Source of the DNA: Sphingomonas sp.
GTDB taxonomy: Bacteria > Pseudomonadota > Alphaproteobacteria > Sphingomonadales > Sphingomonadaceae
Assembly: GCA_030824725.1 (NCBI GenBank)
Contig: JAPJRE010000014.1
Coordinates: 1-24,025 of the forward strand
DNA: 24,025 bases
Direction of reading: 5' to 3'
The notes beneath the pieces were generated by a model that saw only the letters and a program-made list of their open reading frames with translations, had not been told where the DNA came from and searched no databases. Positions 1 to 7,576 of the stretch are shown in pieces (the first letter of the stretch is position 1; each line of letters starts with the position of its first letter). Position numbers and translations under genes: made by a program.

Positions 1-541
1 CCGCATAGCGGCCCGGCACGCGGCGGATCTCGTCGAGCACATGGGCGAGGTGGACCGGGTGGTAGCGCGAGCGCGCGCCCTCGGCGATCTGCTCAAGGCT
101 GCGCGAGATTCGATAGCCGAAATGCGGCGCGCCGGGGCCGGGCAGCGGCACGACATGGGCGACGCCGTCGATCACTCCGCGGCGCAGCAGCTCGGCGGCG
201 ACCCAGCTGACCATCCCGCCCGAACTGCCCCCGGCGCGGAAATCCCCTTCGGCGACATGGCCGACATAGGCGGCCTCGAACCGACCGATCCTCGGGTCGG
301 CGACCGGGGCGGCGGGGAAGCGATCCTCGGCGATCGCATTCTCGTCCACCGCCTGGGGTGAGAAGGGGCAGGTGGCGGCGAAGTGCGGCGTGGCCGTCTC
401 GCGCCAGCCGGGCGGGCCCTGGGGCTTGAGCTGGCGATAGCCGTCCCAGCCCATATGCCCGCCCCCGCCCGACGCACAGCCGCCGCAGCCGATGCACAAT
501 CCGGAGCGACTAATGGCGGCCGGGCTGGGCGCCTCAGCCAA
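1..541 (-). CDS. Coenzyme F420 hydrogenase/dehydrogenase beta-subunit family protein (partial, runs off left edge)
   Basis: About 180 codons are visible; the C-terminal part lies beyond the window. The frame is open from a TTG at 541-539, which overlaps the last codons of the pyruvyl-transferase gene. Near the N-terminus is a ferredoxin-like cluster, CIGCGGCAS, then a further TCPFSPQA, the usual Cys-Pro of the 4Fe-4S site in FrhB-like proteins. Then comes GGSSGGMVSWVAAELLRRG followed by VIDGVAHV, matching the conserved Gly-rich segment of the family. In bacterial polysaccharide loci such proteins often neighbour polysaccharide pyruvyl transferases; their reaction there is not established. Overlap with the upstream gene indicates one transcript. 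The TTG start is chosen because it gives about 15 residues before the first Cys; no better in-frame start was seen. The family call is fairly secure, the function is not. Confidence 0.75.
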   Translation of the reverse strand, partial: MAEAPSPAAISRSGLCIGCGGCASGGGGHMGWDGYRQLKPQGPPGWRETATPHFAATCPFSPQAVDENAIAEDRFPAAPVADPRIGRFEAAYVGHVAEGDFRAGGSSGGMVSWVAAELLRRGVIDGVAHVVPLPGPGAPHFGYRISRSLEQIAEGARSRYHPVHLAHVLDEIRRVPGRYA

Positions 542-1649
542 GCACCTTGTCCAGATAGGCGTTCGACTGGTCGCGCATCGCCGCGATCCTGCCGCCGATT
601 GCGGCATCGAGCGGCACGTCGAGGATCGCGCCGAGATCGATCCGTGCGCCGGGCACGAGCAGGTGCCGTTCGGCGCCGAGCAGCTCGGTCAGGTCGCGCA
701 CCTTGTTCATCCGATAGGGCGAAGGCGCGCAGGCGAAGGGCGTCTCGTTAAGCAGTGCGAACACGCAGCCATGGAAGAAGTTGGTCAGCACCGCCTGCGC
801 CCCCGCCATCGCCGCGGAGAAGTCGTGCGGGCCGGCGTCGAGCCATTGTTCGTCCGCCCAGTCGTTGCGATAGCCGATGCTGATCAGCCGGATGCCGCGC
901 GCCGTCGCCCAGCTGCGGGCTGCCGCGGCGAAATCCGCTGGCATGTCATGGCCATAGACCAGCGCATAGCGGCCCTCGGGCACCGCCGTCGCCGCATCGG
1001 GATGGGGCGGGAACTGCAGGCAAGGATCGAGTACCACCATGGGCGCCTTGCCGATCGCCTGCGCGACCAGCTTTCCGCTGTTGGCATCGCGCACCGCGAT
1101 GCTGTCGAACCGCCGCAGCTGGTCCTGCCAATAGGGATCGAGCCCGGCATCGGCGTCATAGCTGCCGAAGCTGGCGGCATAGGCAGCGACGCATTCGGCG
1201 TTGAGCCCCTGGCCGAAGAAGATCGAGGCGCCACCATACCAGGGGTGGCGCAGGTTCCACACCTCGTCGCTGCCGACCAGCACGGTATCGACATGCGGCA
1301 TCGCGAGCGGATCGACCAGATCGAAGCCGGGCGAGAGCGGCAGCGCATCGAAGGCGCACAAAAACTTGCGGAGCTTGGCACCGTAGCGGCGGCGATCCTC
1401 GGCGCCGGCGCGCACCGGCAGCATCGGCTGCAGCGCATTGCGCCATTCGGCGCGGGTGACGCGGGGGCATTCGTGATCGAGCAGCATCACCCGGTGGCCA
1501 CGCGCATGCACGCCCTCGGCCAGGCAGCGCGCCTGCCAATAGGAGCCGTAATTGATGCAGCGATGGAAGGTGAGGATGCCGACGCTGCGCGTATCGCTGC
1601 GCAGGTCGTAGAGAAGCGTCGAAGAATCGTCGGTACCGGGCAGCTTCAT
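534..1649 (-). CDS. Polysaccharide pyruvyl transferase family protein
   Basis: Encodes 371 residues. The family (CsaB/WcaK type) transfers pyruvate ketals from phosphoenolpyruvate to sugars of surface polysaccharides, usually in the cytoplasm on lipid-linked intermediates. Family landmarks are visible: GILTFHRCINYGSYWQARCL near the N-terminus, DTVLVGSDEVWN in the middle, SIAVRDANSG, VVLDPCLQ, and a C-terminal TNFFHGCVFALLNETPFAC, which is the conserved FHG segment. The start at 1649 is chosen because the ATG fits the family N-terminus and overlaps (ATGA) the stop of a mini-ORF that has a strong ribosome binding site; an in-frame ATG at 1748 would add 33 Arg-rich residues unlike the family. 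The downstream F420-beta-type gene overlaps its 3' end. The exact substrate cannot be read from sequence. Confidence 0.85.
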   Translation of the reverse strand: MKLPGTDDSSTLLYDLRSDTRSVGILTFHRCINYGSYWQARCLAEGVHARGHRVMLLDHECPRVTRAEWRNALQPMLPVRAGAEDRRRYGAKLRKFLCAFDALPLSPGFDLVDPLAMPHVDTVLVGSDEVWNLRHPWYGGASIFFGQGLNAECVAAYAASFGSYDADAGLDPYWQDQLRRFDSIAVRDANSGKLVAQAIGKAPMVVLDPCLQFPPHPDAATAVPEGRYALVYGHDMPADFAAAARSWATARGIRLISIGYRNDWADEQWLDAGPHDFSAAMAGAQAVLTNFFHGCVFALLNETPFACAPSPYRMNKVRDLTELLGAERHLLVPGARIDLGAILDVPLDAAIGGRIAAMRDQSNAYLDKVLG

Positions 1650-1687
1650 GCGCGCGCGCACCCGATGCCGAAAACGGCCGAAGCCAT
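1646..1687 (-). CDS. Possible 13-residue leader mini-ORF (MASAVFGIGCARA)
   Basis: An ATG at 1687-1685 is preceded at six bases by GGGAGGA (1700-1694), the best Shine-Dalgarno match in this part of the window. The frame encodes only MASAVFGIGCARA and stops at TGA 1648-1646, which overlaps the ATG of the pyruvyl-transferase gene as ATGA. It may be a translated leader that feeds ribosomes to the next gene, or the true N-terminus separated from the main frame by a frameshift. The overlap and the ribosome site are seen; the role is inferred. Confidence 0.4.
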   Translation of the reverse strand: MASAVFGIGCARA

Positions 1688-1693
1688 GTGATG

Positions 1694-1700
1694 TCCTCCC
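1694..1700 (-). promoter_or_regulatory. Strong Shine-Dalgarno site
   Basis: On the minus strand the sequence reads GGGAGGA, then CATCAC, then ATG. It is placed for the 13-codon mini-ORF, not for the pyruvyl-transferase ATG 38 bases further on, so it decides which start is reached first. Confidence 0.5.
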
Positions 1701-2226
1701 TCTGGTTGCGCGTTGAACGTCGGGGAGGGCGGGCGGTTGCGCCCGCAAGTGGAAAAACCGCGCAGGCGGCCCGCGATCCGTGCAAAAGGCGGTGTGCCTC
1801 CGGCGCGGTGCGCATAAGGACCGGCGCCGCGGTCTTGGTGCCGTGCCACGCGTCGGCGCTGGCCGACAGGTTCACCCGGGCGTTGCTCCCGCTGGTGCAG
1901 CGCTGGACGGTTGAGAAGTGCAGTGCGCCCGATCCCTCTGACGGCTTCATCATCCTGCCAAACGGGATGAACAGGCAGGCAGGCAGGATTGCCGAGGGGA
2001 TAGCGGAGAGGCAGCTTTTTCAACTGCCAGCATCCATCCCGGCTCGGGGCCGCGTGGAGACGATACCTGCGAGAATCAGGACGCGGATCGGGACGGTGCC
2101 AGCCGCCTCCTAGCCATGGCTCACCCACAGGAAGCCGGCGTAACAAATGCCGCCGCATGTGACCTGGCAAAGACGATATTGGCGAGGATCGGTCGCGAAA
2201 TGCGCATGCATGCAACTGCTTGGGGA
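1701..2226. other. Stretch without a recognisable gene
   Basis: Between the start of the left minus-strand genes and the receptor remnant I see no reading frame with a recognisable protein. Long frames exist on both strands but have Arg/Pro/Ala-rich compositions typical of non-coding GC-rich DNA. The stretch should contain the promoter of the minus-strand pyruvyl-transferase genes, but I could not pick convincing -35/-10 boxes. A small tandem repeat of AGGC lies at 1972-1987. Confidence 0.5.
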
Positions 2227-2660
2227 TCAGAAGGCGAGGCGGACGCCACCGAACAGCGAGCGCCCCTCGCCGGAGAAGAAGACGGCGGGCCGACGCCCAA
2301 TCCGGCGCTGAGGCTGAGCGGGCATAGCACGACGCCTTTACCGTGCTGGCGTAATCGACCCATATAAGCGAGGCGCGAGTAAAGGAGCGTTTCCACGAAC
2401 ACCCGGTGCTGCCCGTCCTGGCGCAGCGACACGCGATACTGGTGCTAGGGGGCCACAGGCAGGCGATGTTGCGATAGATGCGTTCGCAGACGAAACATGC
2501 GTCGCTCCAGGCATTGGGTCTGGCGCAGCCGCGGGCTTGGGAGGACTGCCAGTCGACGCTGGCTTCCACGCCGCTTTGCCGCGTGTCGCCCGCGTTGAAC
2601 ACCGCTGCCGGCCTCGCGCCTCCGATGTGCACACACGCTCTCCAAGGCGCTGGACCGCCA
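2227..2660 (-). pseudogene. Remnant of a TonB-dependent outer-membrane receptor, C-terminal part
   Basis: No single frame is open across this stretch, but pieces of a TonB-dependent receptor barrel appear in the right order in different minus-strand frames. FNAGDTRQSGVEASVDWQ (2599 down to about 2546) matches the barrel signature NAGxTRxxGVE. WVDYASTVKASCYA follows near 2362-2321, and LSLSAGLGVG then continues after a one-base shift as FFSGEGRSLFGGVRLAF, ending at TGA 2229-2227 with the terminal Phe typical of outer-membrane barrels. In-frame stops and shifts separate the pieces, and the plug and most of the barrel are missing. Such receptors import siderophores, vitamins or sugars; the ligand cannot be told. 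The assignment rests on motif recognition only. Confidence 0.5.
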
Positions 2661-2886
2661 CTGCAAGTACGGCGACCAGAGCACGATTGGGGCATATTCG
2701 CCACGCGCCCGCCCGGCTCTGGCAATCCGAGCCTTTTTCGTGGCAACTGACCAGATTGATGCATTGTTTCCCGGGAAGCGATACGTTCGGTCATCGGATG
2801 CAACTGGCCGACAGAGACCATATCGCGACCTCGCGCGCGGCGCAGGCGACGATCGCTGAAAACTATGTAGGAGTGCCGCGCTGACC

Positions 2887-3897
2887 ATGACCACGCTGCC
2901 CACTCGCCAGATTGGCCCCTTCACCGTCTCCGCGATCGGGCTCGGCTGCATGAACCTCAGCCACGCCTATCTGCCGCGCCCCGACGCCGCGGGAGCGGAG
3001 CGGCTGCTGCTCCATGCGCTGGATGCGGGGGTGACCTTCCTTGATACCGCCGCGCTCTACGGCTTCGGAGCGAACGAGGAACTGCTGGGCCGCACGGTGA
3101 TGCACCGCCGCGCCGAATTTACTTTGGCGAGCAAATGCGTGCTCGGCGGCTCGGACGGCAGGCGCGGGCTGGACGGCAGCCCTGACGCGATTGCGCGCAC
3201 GCTGGAGGAATCGCTCCGCCGGCTGAACACCGACCATATCGACCTCTATTACCTCCACCGGCTCGATCCGAACGTGCCGATCGAGGACTCGGTCGGGGCG
3301 CTCGTCCGTGCGGTGGAAGCGGGCAAGATCGGCGCGATCGGGTTGTCGGAGATGTCGGCGGCGACGCTGCGCCGCGCGCATGCGGTGCATGCCATCGCGG
3401 CGATGCAAACCGAATACTCGCCCTGGACGCGCAACCCCGAGATTGCGGTGCTCGATGCCTGTGCAGAGCTGGGTACGGGCTTCGTCGCCTTCTCGCCGGT
3501 CGCGCGCGGGCTGCTCGCCGGCGGGGTGGGCGCGGAAGGCGTGCCCGAAGGCGATCTGCGCGGCACCATGCCGCGTTTCCAGGGGGCGAACCTCGCGCGC
3601 AATCTGGAGATGGCCGCGCGCTTTCGAACCATCGCCGAGGCGGCAGGCTGCACCATGGCGCAGCTTTGCATCGCCTGGGTGCGGTCACGTCGCGACTTCA
3701 TCATACCGATCCCGGGCACGACGCGGATCGACCATCTCGACGAACTGCTGGGCAGCTTCGCGCATCCGGTGCCGGCGGAGGTGCTGATCGAAGTCGACGC
3801 CCTGTTCCCGCCCAATGCCGCCGCCGGTCCGCGCTATGCCAACGCGGCGCAGGCACAGGTGGATACCGAATTGTGGGACGACGAGCCGCTCGACTGA
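2887..3897 (+). CDS. Aldo/keto reductase
   Basis: Encodes 336 residues, the usual length for the AKR (TIM-barrel, NADPH-dependent) superfamily. The catalytic tetrad can be placed: Asp53 and Tyr58 in FLDTAALYG, Lys83 in LASKC, and His124 in YYLHRLD. IGAIGLSEMS and the phosphate-binding PIPGTTRIDHLDELLG near the C-terminus are also typical. The ATG at 2887 follows a TAGGAG-like site by about a dozen bases. The protein looks intact, unlike everything around it: the receptor remnant lies upstream in opposite orientation and a broken GntR-type regulator lies convergently downstream. These may once have formed a sugar or aldehyde uptake and reduction unit. The natural substrate is unknown. Confidence 0.9.
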   Translation: MTTLPTRQIGPFTVSAIGLGCMNLSHAYLPRPDAAGAERLLLHALDAGVTFLDTAALYGFGANEELLGRTVMHRRAEFTLASKCVLGGSDGRRGLDGSPDAIARTLEESLRRLNTDHIDLYYLHRLDPNVPIEDSVGALVRAVEAGKIGAIGLSEMSAATLRRAHAVHAIAAMQTEYSPWTRNPEIAVLDACAELGTGFVAFSPVARGLLAGGVGAEGVPEGDLRGTMPRFQGANLARNLEMAARFRTIAEAAGCTMAQLCIAWVRSRRDFIIPIPGTTRIDHLDELLGSFAHPVPAEVLIEVDALFPPNAAAGPRYANAAQAQVDTELWDDEPLD

Positions 3898-4220
3898 GGC
3901 GCAATCGTCCCAGCATCCGCGCGGCCGCCGAGGCGAAAGGCAGAGGGTTGCTGCGCCCAAGCGCCGGCCCGGTCGAGGCGCTGTCGCTCGCCGCGACCAG
4001 CAGGTCATGGAACGCGAGATTGTGGCGGTAGAAGCGGTTGCGATTGCCATTCGCCAGATGTCCCTTTGGCGAACAGCGCGTCGCCGTCTGCCAAGTTGGC
4101 CTCGAAGCGCGCGGCCTCGGCCTCGATCGATCCGCGCCCGGGCACGCGGCGGGCTGCCAGCCCTACCAAAATGCCGCGCACCTCGATCGCCCCGGTGATC
4201 GCTGTGGCGTCGACCGGGGC
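3898..4220 (-). pseudogene. Remnant of a GntR-family transcriptional regulator (FCD domain)
   Basis: On the minus strand, one frame reads AITGAIEVRGILVGLAARR and EAEAARFEANLADGDALF, matching the start of an FCD ligand-binding domain in GntR/FadR-type regulators. At about 4060 the match moves to another frame, which reads FYRHNLAFHDLLVAASDS, the conserved FHDLLVAAS helix, then GRSNPLPFASAAARM. Both the N-terminal winged helix-turn-helix and the last FCD helices are missing. The remains run up against the 3' end of the aldo/keto reductase, so a deletion as well as a frameshift is likely. It would have regulated nearby metabolic genes; it cannot make a working repressor now. Confidence 0.65.
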
Positions 4221-4419
4221 TTGCATATACCGCGCCCGGCTTCTCCACCGGATCTTCATGCTCCAGCGCCGGGGCCATCTCCAGAAAACTTCGAGCAATG
4301 GTTCCGGCAGGTCGCGGCGTTAGGTCGTCATGGGACGATGGTGGAAACCGTAGCGATCGGAAGGATGGTCGAGGAAATGACGTTCACGAACTTCTGGATG
4401 TCCGCCAGTGGCGGTGGGT

Positions 4420-4640
4420 TCAACGGGTCGTCGCAACGCCTTCGGCGAACTTCTCAGCTGGCGTCTGGTACATCAAGGTTGTTCTGGACCGTTCGTTGAA
4501 TGCCTCGCGATGGTGTCGAACTGGGCCTGCGTGAAGGCCGATAGATCGATGCCGTGGGGCACACTGACGCAGCAGGCCGTTCGCCCGCCGGATCAACGCC
4601 GAGGTAGCGGGAATCGAACGTATCTTAAAAGTAACTTGTA
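4420..4640 (-). pseudogene. Remnant of an IS30-family transposase, C-terminus
   Basis: The minus strand carries NGLLRQ (from about 4582), then in a shifted frame GIDLSAFTQAQFDTIARH, then after another shift NERSRTTLMYQTPAEKFAE ending at TGA 4422-4420. These are the final segments of IS30-type DDE transposases (NGLLRQ, LNERPRKTL, TPAE). At least two frameshifts and loss of everything upstream make it non-functional. I did not find terminal inverted repeats. It documents past transposition beside the capsule locus. Confidence 0.65.
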
Positions 4641-4746
4641 ATTAGGTTCTTACCGCATTGCAGCAAAAATGAGGCCCCACCGATCAGGCCCCAGTCCCTT
4701 TTCGTAAATCGGGTTCGAAGCATAAACAGGGGCAGGTTGGAGAGTG

Positions 4747-4763
4747 GACGTATCTCCTACGTC
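4747..4763. repeat. Perfect 6-bp inverted repeat, possible operator
   Basis: GACGTA and TACGTC are separated by five bases (TCTCC). It lies about 460 bases upstream of the first capsule gene in a stretch without genes. The symmetry suits a dimeric regulator, but a 6-bp repeat of this kind can arise by chance. Confidence 0.25.
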
Positions 4764-5208
4764 TTGCATATACGAACCGCCGTTTCCTGGGAGGCTAGCA
4801 AACGCACTAATCGCTAAAATCTAGGACAAGAGCAGCCGACGGGCAAGGCGTGAGGCATCTTGCGGTGGCGCGCGTGTTCCGGGTCCAAGGCCAACCACCG
4901 CCGCATTCTGCTGCGTCTTGTGGCCCATGGCGCTGGCCGAGATCCGGCCCGTGGCTAAGACCGATCGTCGGGGATCACGTGCCCGTTTGCCACGGTGGCG
5001 ATCTCGGCGTCGGTCCGAGGTACAGCTTACGCAGCTGTTGCCGCTAGCTGCCGCGGCTGGCGGTGTGATGCCAGCCCCCCCGGTTGTCGGCGGATACGGC
5101 CTGAGCTACCAGCGATTCACAAGCATGCTCCACGGGGGCGAGCGTCATTTTTTTGCAGCAGGTCCTGACGGCATTTGATCTGACGAATCCTCCTCATCCA
5201 ATCGAAAG

Positions 5209-5218
5209 TTCGTACGAA
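5209..5218. repeat. Perfect 10-bp palindrome just before the first capsule gene
   Basis: TTCGTACGAA is its own reverse complement and ends three bases before the ATG at 5222. It occupies the place where a ribosome binding site would be expected; none is obvious there. It could be an operator or affect start-site access, or be chance. Confidence 0.25.
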
Positions 5219-5221
5219 GCT

Positions 5222-6952
5222 ATGGCCTCCATCTCGATTGCCCCAGCTACCCCTAGCAGTAACGAATTGCTAGAAAAGTTCTTTTCTGAGTTTATGGACG
5301 AGAGTGCTTTCGCTGAATTCCGGAGAATCGATCGTCTAATTCGGTCAGTGAAAGCGCAGGGAAAGACTATCTCTGGATATCCACTGATAAGGCCGCAGGA
5401 CTGTGACGAAGTTACAGCTGCCTTGGATGGTATCTTCATGGCGAGTAAGGCGCACTTTAGAACTCGCGATATAGAAGTTACTGCTAGATTTGAGCAGATG
5501 ATTGGTGATTATCATTCGTTTGTTCGAAGGGTGTTCCCGAGCGCGGCGATGGGAGTGGTGCTCCTGCACGCGCGGGTACGCTATTTTATGGCAGACTGGA
5601 ATGGCTTGATCAGTCTTCTCGAGCCCGTTGCGCTTAAGCCCTATGCGGTTGAGAATGGGCTGGAAGTCGCGAAGGAACTGTTCGTCCTTTTCGCCCGCGC
5701 GCACCTGCAGCGCGGGTCGCTGGCAACGCTGGACGTATCATTCATCGCGTTTGGTCGCTGGCTCTGCGCGAACCAGAAGGGTTTCTCGCCGGCCCGCGCC
5801 GGCATCGAGATGAGCCCGTTCGTGCGGCTTGCGCAGCCGGACAAAGCGGCTCCGGTCCGAACCAAATTGATCTGCTGGGCCTCGCGCAACTATCAGCATG
5901 CGATTGTGGGACGCCGCACGGCGCTGGGCCGCATGAAGGCGCGATGGGAACTCGGCGTTGCCAAGGCTACGCTCGGGTTTGCGTATCGATCGCTAAGCAA
6001 AAGCGCACGCGGTGGCGACCCATTCTCCTTGCATCGCGACAAAGCTGGCCCGGTGCTCGTTACGCGCGCGATGGGCGGGATTGGCGATCTTCTGATGATG
6101 CAACCGGGACTGGAGGCGCTCGCCAAGAAGACGGGTAGGCCGGTTCATTTTGCCACGCAGCGAAAGTTCTTTCCGATCTTCGAAGGCGATCCGGCGGTGA
6201 AGTTGATCGATATCGAGGGGCCGCGGATCGATGTGTCGTTCTATCGCCGGCTCGTGAACCTGAGCATCTGTCCTGCTGGGCGTTACGAGAGCAGAGCGCG
6301 GCCGAAAGTAAAGCGCGGGCGCGTAGAGATCTTCGCCCGGGCAATGCGAATTTCGAGAAAGGAATTGCGCGCGCAGGGCTGGCGCATTCATCACCACGTT
6401 ACGGATGTGCAACAGGCCTTCTGTCAGGACTTTCTGAAAGAGAAGGGGCTGGGCAGTCGTAAGATCATCGGCATCCAGCCCTATTCGCGCGATAGCTACA
6501 AGGATCATCCCCGGATCGCCGACATCATCCAGGCGATCGCCCGGACGCACGACGTCATCTTGTTCCACCATCTCGACGACGGGCTGCCCACCGGCGCTGG
6601 CATCGTATCGACGGCGGGCCTGCCGCTAGGTCAGTCGTTGGCGCTGGTCTCGACGGTGGATGCTATGGTCTGCGTCGACAGCGCGTTCCTGCACGCCGCA
6701 GCGGCGTTTGACATCCCTGTCATCGCGCTCTTCGGTCCGACCGACGCGCGCACCTTCACTCGGCATCACCCTGAAGTACACATCGTCTGGAAGCCGGAAG
6801 CCTTTGGTTGCATTCCTTGCTGGCGCAACGAAGACATGCCGTGCGTCATCACCGGGCTCGCTGCGGAAAGCCCGTGCCTTTCGGCGATCACGGTAGATGA
6901 AGTGACCGCGCGGCTGGAAGCTGCGCTCGCCGCGCGCGCCTCCGGAGGCTGA
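5222..6952 (+). CDS. Glycosyltransferase family 9 (heptosyltransferase-like) with long N-terminal extension
   Basis: Encodes 576 residues from the ATG at 5222; an in-frame TTG at 5153 would add 23. Residues from about 277 onward form a GT9 enzyme: PVLVTRAMGGIGDLLMMQPG opens the first Rossmann half, IGIQPYSRDSYKDHP begins the second, and VDSAFLHAAAAFDIPVIAL then FGPTD (about 486-508) is the nucleotide-sugar site of ADP-heptose transferases. Usual GT9 enzymes have about 350 residues. The first 270 residues are of a type I do not recognise, with helical character, and their DNA is more AT-rich for the first 300 bases. With gmhB, hldE and hldD downstream, ADP-heptose is the likely donor (inference). 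The gene is immediately followed by gmhB. Confidence 0.85.
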   Translation: MASISIAPATPSSNELLEKFFSEFMDESAFAEFRRIDRLIRSVKAQGKTISGYPLIRPQDCDEVTAALDGIFMASKAHFRTRDIEVTARFEQMIGDYHSFVRRVFPSAAMGVVLLHARVRYFMADWNGLISLLEPVALKPYAVENGLEVAKELFVLFARAHLQRGSLATLDVSFIAFGRWLCANQKGFSPARAGIEMSPFVRLAQPDKAAPVRTKLICWASRNYQHAIVGRRTALGRMKARWELGVAKATLGFAYRSLSKSARGGDPFSLHRDKAGPVLVTRAMGGIGDLLMMQPGLEALAKKTGRPVHFATQRKFFPIFEGDPAVKLIDIEGPRIDVSFYRRLVNLSICPAGRYESRARPKVKRGRVEIFARAMRISRKELRAQGWRIHHHVTDVQQAFCQDFLKEKGLGSRKIIGIQPYSRDSYKDHPRIADIIQAIARTHDVILFHHLDDGLPTGAGIVSTAGLPLGQSLALVSTVDAMVCVDSAFLHAAAAFDIPVIALFGPTDARTFTRHHPEVHIVWKPEAFGCIPCWRNEDMPCVITGLAAESPCLSAITVDEVTARLEAALAARASGG

Positions 6953-6955
6953 GCC

Positions 6956-7576
6956 GTGCGCGGCTGGAGCAGGCGGCACAACGACCGTCCTTTGACCGGG
7001 CGACCGGCGCTGTTTCTCGACCGGGACGGCACGATCATCGAGAACGTGCCCTATCTCGCCGATCCGGCAGGAGTCGTTCCCATTGCGGGTGCGGTACAGA
7101 TGATGCGGGCGTTCCAAGTGGCGGGGTATGCGATCATCCTCGCCACCAACCAGTCCGGGGTCGCGCGCGGGTTGTGCTCCGAGCGGCAATACCGGGCGGT
7201 CGAGGCGCGCGTGGTGTCGGTCTTCGGCGCGGATTTGATCGACGCGACCTATGCTTGCCCGTTCCATCCCGAAGGCGATGGCCCTTTCTCCCGCCCGCAC
7301 CCCTGGCGGAAACCGGGCCCCGGCATGTTGATCGATGCCGCTGCCGATTGGTCGTTAGACCTACCGCGATCGATCATGATCGGTGATTCTGCCAGCGACG
7401 TAGCGGCGGGGTTGGCTGCAGGTGTGGCGACGGTTGGCCATGTGGCTAGCGGCCACGGTGCGGCCGAGCGGACAGAGGTTGCCGCGCTTATCGGTGCGCT
7501 TCCACCGTCCAGCGTGGCTACATTTTGGCTCGCCCCGACGGTCGCAGGGTTTCGCCCGGCCCGTTCCGCGTCATGA
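6956..7576 (+). CDS. gmhB: D-glycero-D-manno-heptose 1,7-bisphosphate phosphatase
   Basis: A 206-residue HAD-IIIA phosphatase that removes the 7-phosphate of heptose 1,7-bisphosphate, the step between the kinase and adenylyltransferase activities of HldE. Visible motifs are DRDGT (22-26, nucleophile Asp), TNQSG (64-68), RKP (118-120) and GDSASD (143-148). The zinc loop keeps Cys101 and His103 (CPFHP), but the second Cys pair of the E. coli enzyme is replaced by HPW (115-117), so zinc may be bound differently or not at all; similar variants are probably common in alphaproteobacteria. The GTG start at 6956 lies three bases after the preceding stop and is served by GGAGG at 6945-6949. Its stop overlaps the next ATG (ATGA). 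A histidinol-phosphatase role is possible in principle, but the context argues for heptose. Confidence 0.85.
   Translation: MRGWSRRHNDRPLTGRPALFLDRDGTIIENVPYLADPAGVVPIAGAVQMMRAFQVAGYAIILATNQSGVARGLCSERQYRAVEARVVSVFGADLIDATYACPFHPEGDGPFSRPHPWRKPGPGMLIDAAADWSLDLPRSIMIGDSASDVAAGLAAGVATVGHVASGHGAAERTEVAALIGALPPSSVATFWLAPTVAGFRPARSAS

Larger units (their letters stand above)
4641..5221. other. Intergenic region ahead of the capsule operon; no recognisable gene
   Basis: The first 200 bases are AT-richer than the surroundings; the rest (about 4840-5150) is GC-rich and gives only short frames on both strands that I cannot match to any family. It probably includes the promoter of the operon starting at 5222, because this is the only long plus-strand gap before it, but no clear -35/-10 pair was found. 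Two short inverted repeats stand out (4747-4763 and 5209-5218). Confidence 0.5.

Noticed and set aside
492..1691. Plus-strand 399-codon open frame opposite the pyruvyl-transferase gene
   Set aside because: It is an antisense shadow of a gene with clear family motifs; high GC leaves the opposite strand open.
1972..1987. Tandem AGGC repeat
   Set aside because: Only four units of four bases, in non-coding DNA; too short to suggest phase variation or a repeat array.
1646..2821. Long minus-strand open frame of 391 codons
   Set aside because: Its composition is mostly Arg/Pro/Ala-rich and unlike a folded protein; only short segments match a TonB-dependent receptor, and those continue in other frames. 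It is treated as non-coding plus a pseudogene remnant.
4024..4031. GGCGGTAG, the core of the ops/JUMPstart antitermination element of capsule operons
   Set aside because: It lies inside the GntR remnant, antisense to its FYRHN codons, more than 1 kb before the operon, and the remaining consensus positions do not fit.
4601..4620. T-arm-like sequence suggesting a tRNA 3' end on the minus strand
   Set aside because: The flanking bases do not pair into a five-base T stem, and no acceptor, D or anticodon arm could be found; it is within the IS30 remnant.
4840..5150. Possible gene in either strand before the capsule operon
   Set aside because: Short frames such as the plus-strand one ending near 5178 show no known motif, no ribosome site and poor composition; nothing was supportable.
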